Positions 1 to 7,396 of a DNA stretch of 64,000 nt are shown piece by piece. The notes under the pieces were generated by a model, which searched no databases, had not been told where the DNA came from, and was given only the letters and a program-made list of their open reading frames with translations. Source of the stretch: Polyangium sp. 6x1 (GTDB taxonomy: Bacteria > Myxococcota_A > Polyangia > Polyangiales > Polyangiaceae); NCBI RefSeq assembly GCF_029946515.1, contig NZ_JARZHH010000012.1:1-64000 (forward strand), given 5' to 3'. Numbering within the stretch: position 1 is the stretch's first letter; each line of letters opens with the position of its first letter. A program made the translations under genes and the position numbers.

Positions 1-293
1 TGGACCTCGGGGCATCGACTGCGCGAAGCGCAGTCGATGCGGGGAAAGTTTTTGTAGGTGTCCGCCCCCTTTGCAGCGCCAGCCCTGGACCTCTGGGCAT
101 CGACTGCGCGAAGCGCAGTCGATGCGGGGAAAGTTTTTGTAGGTGTCCGCCCCCTTTGCAGCGCCAGCCCTGGACCTCTGGGCATCGACTGCGCGAAGCG
201 CAGTCGATGCGGGGAAAGTTTTTGTAGGTGTCCGCCCCCTTTGCAGCGCCAGCCCTGGACCTCGGGTGCATCGACCGCGATGCGGTCGATGCA
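1..293. repeat. Intergenic hairpin-repeat element, copy A (85-bp tandem units)
   Basis: Three nearly identical 85-bp units start at 1, 86 and 171, and a shorter terminal unit starts at 256. Each full unit carries the perfect hairpin GCATCGACTGCGC-GAA-GCGCAGTCGATGC, then GGGGAAAGTTTTT, a C-rich tract and the palindrome around CCAGCCCTGG. The terminal unit has a different stem, TGCATCGACCGC-GAT-GCGGTCGATGCA (267-293), ending 5 bp before the stop codon of the minus-strand gene at 299. The element probably continues left of the window. Because 85 is not a multiple of three, open frames here rotate and are not genes. Confidence 0.9.
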
Positions 294-298
294 AGGGA

Positions 299-733
299 TC
301 AGGCGGTCTTCGCGCGCGCGGGCGGTAGCTCTTTCGACAGGCGGAAGAGCAGCACGCCCGCCGCGACGAGGACCACGTCGCGCAGCACGGTCCACATCGT
401 CACCGGCCCCGATCCCTCACCGAAGCAGCCGCACGTGATGTTCACCCCGCGCGCCACCACGGACGCGACGGCCACCGTGAACACCCCGAGCACCACCGTG
501 GAAGCAAGCGCGCCCGCGCGAACCCAAGCCCGCGGCCCCACGAGCACCGCAAGCCCAAGGACGATCTCCACGACAGGCAACGTCGCCGCAAGCAGCGGAG
601 CAAGATCCGGCAGGAGCTGGTAGTTGTGGATCTCCAGCGCAAACGAGGTCGGATCGCCGAACTTGAGCGCACCCGCCGCGACGAACATGCCGCCAAGGCC
701 GACGCGCAAGAGCCAAAGAAGCGCAGTCTTCAC
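299..733 (-). CDS. MauE/DoxX-family redox-associated membrane protein
   Basis: A 144-residue membrane protein with four hydrophobic segments. It opens with VKTALLWLLRVGLGGMFVAAG and contains the family-type stretch ALKFGDPTSFA and a Cys pair in NITCGCFGEG, as in MauE-like proteins that handle electrons or disulfides in the cytoplasmic membrane. The start is taken as GTG at 733: it overlaps the stop of the upstream rhodanese-like gene as GTGA and has GGAG about 7-10 bases upstream, which implies translational coupling. An ATG further upstream would overlap the neighbour by 60 bases and is less likely. The partner protein and substrate are not known. Function is inferred from the fold only. Confidence 0.75.
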   Translation of the reverse strand: MKTALLWLLRVGLGGMFVAAGALKFGDPTSFALEIHNYQLLPDLAPLLAATLPVVEIVLGLAVLVGPRAWVRAGALASTVVLGVFTVAVASVVARGVNITCGCFGEGSGPVTMWTVLRDVVLVAAGVLLFRLSKELPPARAKTA

Positions 734-1266
734 GGGCTCGACTCCTGCTTGTGGGGGATCGCGCAGCCAGGACACGGCCCCGAAGCACACGCCAAGCCCT
801 CCTGCTCCCAGGCCGAAAACCCGCCGCGCAAGACACGCACGTCCATCTTGAGCCCACGCCGCCGCAACGTCTCGGCGACCTCGTAAGCCGCCTCGGTCGA
901 CTCGCCGTACACCACGATCGTCTGCGCGTGCCCAAGCTCCTTCATCGCCACCTCGGCCCCGCTCGCCGTCGCATCACAAGGCAAGTGGATCGCATCCGCC
1001 ACATGCCCCGCCGCAAAGCGCTCGGCCGTACGCGTATCGGCGAAGAGCGTGCCCGCCTGACCACACAAGCTCGCCGCCTCCCGCGGCGTCATCTCGATCA
1101 CGGGCGCCTCCTCGGCCGCAGCCGAAGTGCACGCCGTGGGCGGCTCGAAGCCGACGAGCGCAACGCCCGCAGGCCGCGCAGCGTTGATGCCGAGGCCAAG
1201 CACCGCGCCCCCGAGGAGCAGCGCCGCCGACCGCAGAAAGAGGGGTCGATCGAGCCCAAACGACAT
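730..1266 (-). CDS. Membrane-anchored rhodanese-like protein lacking the catalytic Cys
   Basis: 178 residues. An N-terminal hydrophobic segment (about 10-35) serves as anchor or signal. A rhodanese fold follows (about 58-158), with ADTRTAERFAAGHVADAIHLP and a C-terminal RVLRGGFSAWEQEG. The active-site loop, normally a Cys after the VVY strand, reads VVYGESTEAAY, so residue 121 is Gly and the sulfurtransferase nucleophile is missing. The C-terminal tail holds a Cys cluster, CASGPCPGC (160-168), which may carry thiol chemistry instead. It is translationally coupled to the MauE-like gene downstream, so the two probably act together on an extracytoplasmic redox target. Family assignment is firm; the activity is unknown. 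Confidence 0.8.
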   Translation of the reverse strand: MSFGLDRPLFLRSAALLLGGAVLGLGINAARPAGVALVGFEPPTACTSAAAEEAPVIEMTPREAASLCGQAGTLFADTRTAERFAAGHVADAIHLPCDATASGAEVAMKELGHAQTIVVYGESTEAAYEVAETLRRRGLKMDVRVLRGGFSAWEQEGLACASGPCPGCAIPHKQESSP

Positions 1267-1409
1267 CCTCCCGCGAAGCTAGCGCGGAAGCGGCAAGGAG
1301 GCGAGGTAGGCAGCGGCGAGAGTTCACGCCGCGTGGGTCCATTTCACGCTTCCCATCCCCTCGCCTCCCGGGTGATCATGGCCCCGCCCGAAAGACCCCG
1401 AGGCCCCGG

Positions 1410-2675
1410 ATGAGCGACCCCATCGCAGCGCGCAAAGGCGATCATCACCTCTGTTTGCAGCACGTCGGCAAGGACATCCTGCCCGCCTGCGCGACGACCA
1501 TCCTCGTCGGAGGCGAGCCCGCAGCCCGCGTGACCGACCAGCTCGAGTGCACAGGCTCGCCGCCCGACATCATCGGCATCGGCGAGCCCACCGTGCTCCT
1601 CGAAGGCAAGATGGCCGCGCGCTTCGGCGACGGCACACTGCACGGCGGCCTCATCGACGAAGGTTGTCCGACGGTGATCATCGGCAAGATGACCGCGGCG
1701 GACAAACGCATGCGCCTCATGGAGCGCCTGCGCCTCATCGACCAGGCCCGCCAGCGCGCAGCCTCGATGCCGAACGGCCCCGAGAAGGATCGCCTCTCGA
1801 ACGCGGCCGAGCGCCTCGCCCGGAACAACAAGTCCGTCGAGGATGCGCGCCTCGTGAACGACGTCTACCGGACGAGCGGCGCGCCCGAAGGCTGGACACG
1901 CCTCGGCCCGAACGATCTCCCGCCGGAGCTACGCAACTCCGTCTTCCACGACGACAGCACCGGCTTCTACTCCGACCTCTACCGCTCCGACATCGACGGC
2001 AGCTACCGGCTGATCATGCGCGGCACGGAGTTCGAGACCTGGAAGCAGTGGAACGGCAACGACTGGCTCTGGGGCAACCTCTCGCAGGGCACAGGCCTCG
2101 AAGGGGCGCAGTACACGCAGGCCGTCGAGCTCTCGCGGCAGGTCGGCGCGGTCTACGGCAACAACGTGAGCATCGCCGGCCACTCGCTCGGCGGCGGCCT
2201 CGCCTCGGCCGGCTCCCTCGCCTCGGGCCTGCCGGCGAACACCTTCAACGCCGCGGGCATCCACGACAAGACGTACGAGCGCTACGGGCTCGATCCTTCA
2301 CGGTCGAACGATCTCATCGACGCCTACCAGGTCGACGGCGAGATCCTCACATGGGCGCAGGAGCACTCGCCCATCGCCGGCCTGATGCCGGACGCGATCG
2401 GCAACAAGTACGGCCTGAACGCGGTGAACCAGAACGCGGACGGCAGCTTCACGGCCCGGCAGTGGCCGCCGGAGCCGACGTTCGATCACCCGGACAGCGG
2501 CTGGGGGTATCTGAACCCGTTCGGCATGGCCAAGCGCACGAAGGACTGGGCGGCGGCCGAGATCGACCAAGAGAAGAAGCGGTTCGGCGAGATGATCGAG
2601 CGGCACAGCACGCACGAGGCCGGCATCGAGCAGCAAAAGAGCCAGGACATCTCGACCATTCAGGGGATGATGTGA
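1410..2675 (+). CDS. PAAR-domain protein with C-terminal lipase domain (candidate type VI effector)
   Basis: 421 residues. Residues 1-95 form a PAAR domain (AARKGDHHLC, GGEPAARVTDQLECTG, KMAARFGDGTLHGG), the sharp tip that caps type VI secretion spikes. A linker of about 100 residues leads to an alpha/beta-hydrolase resembling lipase class 3: GTEFETW near 205, then the nucleophile elbow GHSLGG at 257-262 with Ser259. PAAR-lipase fusions are a known architecture for phospholipase effectors that attack membranes of rival cells. The stop overlaps the next ATG (TGATG), so the ankyrin gene is coupled. No other type VI gene is present in the window, so this is an orphan effector locus. Substrate is inferred. 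Confidence 0.85.
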   Translation: MSDPIAARKGDHHLCLQHVGKDILPACATTILVGGEPAARVTDQLECTGSPPDIIGIGEPTVLLEGKMAARFGDGTLHGGLIDEGCPTVIIGKMTAADKRMRLMERLRLIDQARQRAASMPNGPEKDRLSNAAERLARNNKSVEDARLVNDVYRTSGAPEGWTRLGPNDLPPELRNSVFHDDSTGFYSDLYRSDIDGSYRLIMRGTEFETWKQWNGNDWLWGNLSQGTGLEGAQYTQAVELSRQVGAVYGNNVSIAGHSLGGGLASAGSLASGLPANTFNAAGIHDKTYERYGLDPSRSNDLIDAYQVDGEILTWAQEHSPIAGLMPDAIGNKYGLNAVNQNADGSFTARQWPPEPTFDHPDSGWGYLNPFGMAKRTKDWAAAEIDQEKKRFGEMIERHSTHEAGIEQQKSQDISTIQGMM

Positions 2676-3394
2676 TGGGCAAGGACGTCGAGCGATTCGC
2701 CGCAGGTCTCGAGGGGATTCTCGGCCCGAAGCCGCCCGTTCCGCCCGCGAACGAGGTGTTCCCGAGCGAACGGCTGCGCGAGGCCGCGGCAGCCGCCGAG
2801 CGCGGCGACGTGGCGACGCTGCGCGCGCTCGTCACCCGAGGCGCGGATCTCGACGAGATCGCGCCCTCGGACGTGAACCTGCTCATGTACGAGCTCGTCG
2901 CGAAGAACGAGCTCGCCGTGCGCGCCCTGCTCGCGGCCGGCGCGAACCCGAACGTGCTCACGAAGATCGGCTCTTCGCCGATGCTCGTGGCCGCGACGAG
3001 CCCCGACCCGCGCTTCCTCGGCATCCTGCTCGATCACGGCGGCGACCCGAACCTCGAAAACCAGAAGGGCGTCCCCCTCGCCCACCAGGCCCTCAGCTTC
3101 GGGCAATGGCAAAACCTGGGGACCCTGTTCGATCGCGGCGCCCCGGTGGACGTGAAGAACAAGATGGAGCAGACGCCGGCGCTGCGCCTCGCGTACCTCA
3201 ATCGCTACGACGAGGTGCACAAGCTCCTCGATCGCGGTGCCGATCCCGACGCGAAAGATCAGGTCGGTTTGTCCGTGCGCAAGCTCGCGGAGAAGCCGAT
3301 CCCGGCGGCGGATTCGCCGCTCGAAGCGTGGCGGCGCAAGGTCGCCGAGCGGCTCGGAATCCCGGTCGATCAGGGCGGAGCCGCGCCGAGGTAG
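2675..3394 (+). CDS. Ankyrin-repeat protein, candidate immunity partner of the PAAR-lipase
   Basis: 239 residues without signal peptide or membrane segment. Residues about 35-215 contain five or so ankyrin-type repeats, for example AAERGDVATLRALVTRGADLD, ALLAAGANPN, ILLDHGGDPN and KLLDRGADPD. The ATG at 2675 overlaps the stop of the effector gene by one base, so translation of the two is coupled. Ankyrin proteins are recurrent immunity proteins beside polymorphic toxin genes, which makes toxin neutralisation the simplest role. A lipase acting in the periplasm would normally need an exported immunity protein, so the cytoplasmic look is a caution. The 3' end overlaps the convergent RNA ligase gene by 25 bp. 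Confidence 0.75.
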   Translation: MGKDVERFAAGLEGILGPKPPVPPANEVFPSERLREAAAAAERGDVATLRALVTRGADLDEIAPSDVNLLMYELVAKNELAVRALLAAGANPNVLTKIGSSPMLVAATSPDPRFLGILLDHGGDPNLENQKGVPLAHQALSFGQWQNLGTLFDRGAPVDVKNKMEQTPALRLAYLNRYDEVHKLLDRGADPDAKDQVGLSVRKLAEKPIPAADSPLEAWRRKVAERLGIPVDQGGAAPR

Positions 3395-4440
3395 AGCTCG
3401 ACGAGGGCGCGCGCTTCGCTGTCGAGGTGAGCGGCGAGCGCGCGCGCGTCGGCCGGAGAGAGCGCGCGCAAGGCGTCGCCGTGGCGCGCGCCGAGCTCCG
3501 CGTCGAGGTCCTCGCGGACGAGCGCGAGCACCTCGCCGAGCCGCGCCGTGTCCCCGGCCCGCGTCGGTCCGACCTTGGAGACGGCGGCGTGCAGGCGATT
3601 CTCGTTCACCAGGGACGAGGCCTCGTGCACGAGCCAATCGAGCGCCGAGGCCGCGGGCGCGCGCGCGCCGCCCCATTTCTCCGCCTCGTGAAAGCGCTCG
3701 TCCTCGGCGAACTCGGGGATCTTTCGTTTCACGACGGGCCGCACCACGCCCGCACGCCGCGGCACCACGAGCGCCCGCGCGGGCTTCAGGACCACGCCTT
3801 CGGCCTTGTTCGAGGGCCCGAGCGAAGGCAGACCGAGCCGCGCGGGGATCGTGGTCTCGAAGCCGAGCGGGTAAGCAAGCGCGTCCTCGTAGCGTCCACG
3901 GAAGAGCGACCGGGCGAAGGGAATGCCGGCCGCCTCGCAGGCCTCGCGCGCCTCGTCCTGATCGAGGTACACGCGCTCGGATTCCCCGGCCCGAACAAAC
4001 CCCACGTCGAACGCGCAAAACTCGATCCCCGGGGCATACCAGCAGCCGGTCTGCACGGGTTGTACGGAGGGGACGGGCGGGACGTCGGGGTGCGGATATC
4101 CACCGCCGAAGAGCTCCCCATACACGAAGACGAGCGTGGCCTTCGGATCGCGGTCTTTTACGCGGACGAACACATCCCGCACGCCGCCCGAGAATCGTCC
4201 CAGGACGACGCGATGACCAAAAAAGTCCTCGTCCTCCGCGAGAAACCCTTTCCGTTTGGCGCACCGCACCTCCTCGCCAGCCGTGACGAAGCAGAAGTTC
4301 GCGCCGTGGATCTTCTCGGTGACGATCCACTCGACGCGGCTCGCCGCACGGTGGGCCGCTTCGTCGTCGCCAAGGGCGGCCGCGAGGCTCTCGGCGATCT
4401 TCTCGTAGGGGGAGAACGGGGGAATCGGTGGAGAGCTCAT
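3370..4440 (-). CDS. Rnl2-family RNA ligase
   Basis: 356 residues with all signature motifs of the Rnl2 branch of covalent nucleotidyltransferases. Motif I is EKIHGANF, with Lys43 as the AMP-accepting lysine. Motif III is FVYGELFGGGYPH, IIIa is EFCAFDVGF, IV is EGVVLKP and V is VVKRKIPEF. Such enzymes seal 3'-OH/5'-phosphate RNA nicks using ATP and are known from T4 phage, kinetoplastid editing and scattered bacteria. The start ATG at 4440 overlaps the stop of the upstream lipoprotein gene as ATGA; nine extra upstream residues in frame would lie inside that gene. The substrate RNA is unknown, and no Hen1, Pnkp or RtcB partner is seen nearby. Confidence 0.88.
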   Translation of the reverse strand: MSSPPIPPFSPYEKIAESLAAALGDDEAAHRAASRVEWIVTEKIHGANFCFVTAGEEVRCAKRKGFLAEDEDFFGHRVVLGRFSGGVRDVFVRVKDRDPKATLVFVYGELFGGGYPHPDVPPVPSVQPVQTGCWYAPGIEFCAFDVGFVRAGESERVYLDQDEAREACEAAGIPFARSLFRGRYEDALAYPLGFETTIPARLGLPSLGPSNKAEGVVLKPARALVVPRRAGVVRPVVKRKIPEFAEDERFHEAEKWGGARAPAASALDWLVHEASSLVNENRLHAAVSKVGPTRAGDTARLGEVLALVREDLDAELGARHGDALRALSPADARALAAHLDSEARALVELYLGAAPP

Positions 4441-4892
4441 GGAGCGGGGTTTCCCGAGCAGAGCCATTCACAGCCGCAGGTCTCGAGCTTGTACCCCTTC
4501 TCGTTGCAAGCGTCCTGGAAGGCGGCGCTCGCCGGGGGCGGCGTGCAATCGTCCTTCGCAGGGGCGCAGGCCTTGCCGTGGCCCTCGGCATCGTAGTGCT
4601 GCTTCGCGGCGCCCGTGCCAGGGTTGCCGGCGCAGAGCATCTCGCAGCCGCACTGGATCATGCGGAAGCCCCCGAGGGAGCAGCGATCGGCGAGGTCGCG
4701 ATCGGGCGAGACGGACGGGCAATCGGCCTGCGGAGGCTCGCAAGCCTTGGACTGCCCGCGCGCGTCGTACCCCGTGGCAGGCGCGGCCGCGGCGAGAGGC
4801 GCTTCAGGCGGATTCGGCGGAGGCGTCTGGCCAGCGCAGGCGAAGAGGGACGCGGCGAGGACGAGGAGGAGCGAGCGCGAAGGAATGGGCAT
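4437..4892 (-). CDS. Lipoprotein with two tandem six-Cys repeats
   Basis: 151 residues. The signal sequence MPIPSRSLLLVLAASLFAC gives lipidated Cys19, followed by a Pro/Ala-rich linker. Two copies of a roughly 50-residue domain follow at 42-91 and 100-149. Both start YDA-G---KAC and end CGCE-LC-GNP. Their six cysteines (51,58,71,81,83,87 and 109,116,129,139,141,145) have identical spacing of 7,13,10,2,4, which implies three disulfides each in an extracytoplasmic location. I do not recognise the domain. The gene is translationally coupled to the RNA ligase downstream by ATGA, an odd pairing of an exported protein with a cytoplasmic enzyme. Confidence 0.8.
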   Translation of the reverse strand: MPIPSRSLLLVLAASLFACAGQTPPPNPPEAPLAAAAPATGYDARGQSKACEPPQADCPSVSPDRDLADRCSLGGFRMIQCGCEMLCAGNPGTGAAKQHYDAEGHGKACAPAKDDCTPPPASAAFQDACNEKGYKLETCGCEWLCSGNPAP

Positions 4893-4941
4893 GGCGGGCG
4901 GGAGAGGAGACCACTCGCACGGCGAGGCGTCAATGGGACCG

Positions 4942-5422
4942 CCGCGCCGGGGCGCTGCCCCGGGCCCCGCGGGGGCTATCCGCCCCTCGACCCGGACCAG
5001 GGCCAGCCCTGGACCTCTGGGCATCGACTGCGCGGAGCGCAGTCGATGCGGGGAAAGTTTTTTAAGCTGTCCGCCCCCTCTCTGCAGGGCCAGCCCTGGA
5101 CCCTTTGGGGAAGAACTGCGCGATGCGCAGTCGATGCGGGGAAAGTTTTTCAAGCTGTCCGCCCCCTCTCTGCAGGGCCAGCCCTGGACCCTTTGGGGAA
5201 GAACTGCGCGATGCGCAGTTCTTCCCACAGGCCGGTGGTAGCGCGTTGCCGGTTGAACCGTCGGCGCTGCCGCCTTGGTTGGCAGGGTCGTTCGTGGTCT
5301 TGCCTCGGCCCGTTCGATGAACTGCGCATCGCGCAGTTCATCGACCACGAGTCCAGCGCTTGCGCTGGTCCGGGTGCAGGGGTGGACAACCCCTGCTGGG
5401 GCCTGGGGCAAAGCCCCAGCGA
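4942..5422. repeat. Intergenic hairpin-repeat element, copy B (full length)
   Basis: Fills nearly the whole gap between the start of the gene at 4892 and the stop of the gene at 5430. Modules in order are: a CCGGGGC-GCT-GCCCCGG hairpin; the CCAGGGC-CA-GCCCTGG palindrome; the CGACTGCGC stem unit, repeated; the long hairpin GGGAAGAACTGCGC-GAT-GCGCAGTTCTTCCC; a less conserved spacer; the hairpin TCGATGAACTGCGC-ATC-GCGCAGTTCATCGA; CCAGCGC-TT-GCGCTGG; GCAGGGG/CCCCTGC; and TGGGGC-AAA-GCCCCA. The last stem ends about 10 bp from the stop codon of the minus-strand neighbour. Nothing else is seen in this 537-bp gap. Confidence 0.9.
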
Positions 5423-5429
5423 AATGGCT

Positions 5430-7361
5430 TCAGCCCCCGGCGGATACGGTATCCACTCTCGGTGGCCGACCCGCGTCGAACGTCACCGTGACGTACGGGG
5501 GCAGCTTTCCCGCCCGGAAGAGGACGAACACGCCCTCATCGAGATACAGGCTGATCTCGGGCTGCTCCACGAGCGACGTTTCTCCTTCGCGCAACAAGGC
5601 CTCGACGTCCGTCGCTTGCACGCCGAGCCCCTCCGGGTTGCGCTGTAGCTCGTCGACGATGGCCGCGCGCGCCTCGGCGATTCGCTCGTCCCTCGTGGCC
5701 AGGAATGCCTTCACCCGCCCGAGCGACGCCTGGTCGGGCCAGACGTCGCGCGGAGCCTCGAAGAAGAATCGCAAGGGAGCAGTCTCGGGATGCAGCACGC
5801 CCACCCAGACGACCGTCTCGCTCCCGTCGTCCTGCACCACGAGCGTGCCGAGCCCCGGATCGACGTGGTGCTGCAGCTTGATCTCCTGGATCTCGATGGA
5901 AGGAGGAACCTCGACGAACGCGCTCTCCAGGAAGATGCCGCGGTGCTCGTGCAGCACCTTCACGTTCTGCGCGAGCGCGTCCCGGCCGAGCTGTTCGTAC
6001 GCACCCACGAGCAGCTCGAGCGATTCGTCCTGCCACGGCGGAGCGTAGGACTCCGTCGAGGGCTCCCCACGAACCGAGGCGCGGCCTTGGCAAAAAAGCT
6101 CCCGGCCGAGCGCGAGCGCATAACGGGGATTGCCCTGCGCGAGCTCGCTTCGCGCCTGGTCCACGTGCTCGGCGATCTCGGACTGGATCGCGTCCTCGAG
6201 GATGTTCTCCGGCAGCCACAGGCCTTCGCTGTCGCCTTGCGGGGTCGCGATCCCGATGCCGCTCGGCTGCCTCGCCATCTGCGAGCGCTCCTCGTACGAC
6301 CAGCGCATCCCCTTTTGGTCTTCCTCGCGAACGGCCTCCGCATAGTCGCGAAAATCCTCCAGCGCCTCGCGAAACAGGCGGAGCTGGCAGAAGAGCTCCC
6401 GGAACTCGCGCCGATTCTGCGTCTCGATGAAGTTCCAAGGCCGCTCCAAGACCTTGTCTGTCCAGAGGATGAAGAAGTCCCAAAAGGTCTCGCCGACCCA
6501 GACCGAAGGGGTGTCGTTCATGAACTTGACCACGCCGCTCGGTAGGTCGCGCGGATCGTCGAAGAAGTAGGCAAAGCTCGCGCACTCCGCCAGGAACATC
6601 ACCGGCGCCTCGGGCGGGTGGATCGCGCTGACGTAATGGATCCGCTCGTCGAAGCCCTCCTTCAGCGGGAGCTCGAACGCCCTGTCCGAATAGAGGCGCA
6701 AGACCCCGCAGGATACGCTCGTGGGGGTGATCCCCATGAGCGCGCGGGTGGCGGCCCACTCGTTCGGGGACAGGCTGGTGAAAATCGCCCAGGTGAGCGC
6801 CGCGCTCTTCGGCAAGCGAAGCCCGTGGCTACGCAAGAAGCGCGCGGCCACTTTGTCGTGGTTCGCCATGGCGCGCTCGAATGCCGCGGCCCGGCGGGCG
6901 AGCGTCTTTTCGCGCGGCTCCGGTCGGGCGCTCCGCAGAAACTCCTCGTACGCCGCCTGGGTTTCCTCGAGGACCGACGGCTCCGGCGAGTGAAACCCCC
7001 GCACGAAGTCCTCCACGGTGTTGTTGCTCGGGTCGTCGATGAGGTCCGGACGATGGACGTCGATCCCGGACCCGACCTCTGGCAACACCCGCACGGCGGC
7101 CTCCCAGTAGGCCGCCCAGCGCGCCGCGGAGAGCTTCGCGAGGTCGAACCTCGCGCAGAACACCATGACGCTACCTATCGAGCCGTCTTCCTCGTACCCG
7201 ACGGCCATCAGCTCGACGAGGAGCTCGTCGTCTTTGATCCGGATGGGGTGGGTCCAGTCCTCGCCCATCTCCGGCTTCTCCGGGAAATGAAGCAGACACT
7301 TGGGCGAGCGAGCCGGCAGATGGCGGTGAGCGATCTCTTGATATTGCTCGAGGGTCGACAA
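5430..7361 (-). CDS. Large protein with DUF2228/HPF1-like (ADP-ribosylation family) central domain
   Basis: 643 residues, cytoplasmic in appearance. The start is set at TTG 7361 because GGAGG lies eight bases upstream (7374-7370); no ATG is close. Residues about 170-470 resemble the bacterial DUF2228 family related to the histone PARylation factor HPF1: LRLPKSAALTWAIFTSLSP, GFDERIHY-PPE, and FAYFFDDPRDLPSGVV, followed by a helical ALALGRELF region. The N-terminal 130 and C-terminal 170 residues are unassigned. HPF1 homologues act in ADP-ribose transfer in eukaryotes; the role in bacteria is not settled. The gene follows a lipoprotein gene with a 35-bp gap, so co-transcription is likely. Family match is made from memory of conserved motifs. 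Confidence 0.6.
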   Translation of the reverse strand: MSTLEQYQEIAHRHLPARSPKCLLHFPEKPEMGEDWTHPIRIKDDELLVELMAVGYEEDGSIGSVMVFCARFDLAKLSAARWAAYWEAAVRVLPEVGSGIDVHRPDLIDDPSNNTVEDFVRGFHSPEPSVLEETQAAYEEFLRSARPEPREKTLARRAAAFERAMANHDKVAARFLRSHGLRLPKSAALTWAIFTSLSPNEWAATRALMGITPTSVSCGVLRLYSDRAFELPLKEGFDERIHYVSAIHPPEAPVMFLAECASFAYFFDDPRDLPSGVVKFMNDTPSVWVGETFWDFFILWTDKVLERPWNFIETQNRREFRELFCQLRLFREALEDFRDYAEAVREEDQKGMRWSYEERSQMARQPSGIGIATPQGDSEGLWLPENILEDAIQSEIAEHVDQARSELAQGNPRYALALGRELFCQGRASVRGEPSTESYAPPWQDESLELLVGAYEQLGRDALAQNVKVLHEHRGIFLESAFVEVPPSIEIQEIKLQHHVDPGLGTLVVQDDGSETVVWVGVLHPETAPLRFFFEAPRDVWPDQASLGRVKAFLATRDERIAEARAAIVDELQRNPEGLGVQATDVEALLREGETSLVEQPEISLYLDEGVFVLFRAGKLPPYVTVTFDAGRPPRVDTVSAGG

Positions 7362-7396
7362 AACAAAAGCCTCCGTGGAGGGGGAAGAAGGCCCCC

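Noticed and set aside
1-293. CRISPR-like array
   Set aside because: Units are contiguous 85-bp copies with no unique spacers and no cas genes nearby.
58-623. Open frames through the 85-bp repeats giving the recurring peptide SAPFAAPALDL
   Set aside because: The same peptide appears in rotating frames because the unit length is not a multiple of three; the DNA is hairpin repeat, not coding.
2660-4591. Long minus-strand open frame of 643 codons
   Set aside because: Arg/Ala-rich shadow of the ankyrin and RNA ligase genes; no domain, and it conflicts with two well-supported genes.
5041-5070. Hairpin plus GGGGAAAGTTTTT as an intrinsic terminator inside each repeat unit
   Set aside because: The T run begins about ten bases after the stem instead of directly, so it does not match a standard terminator; kept as part of the repeat description only.
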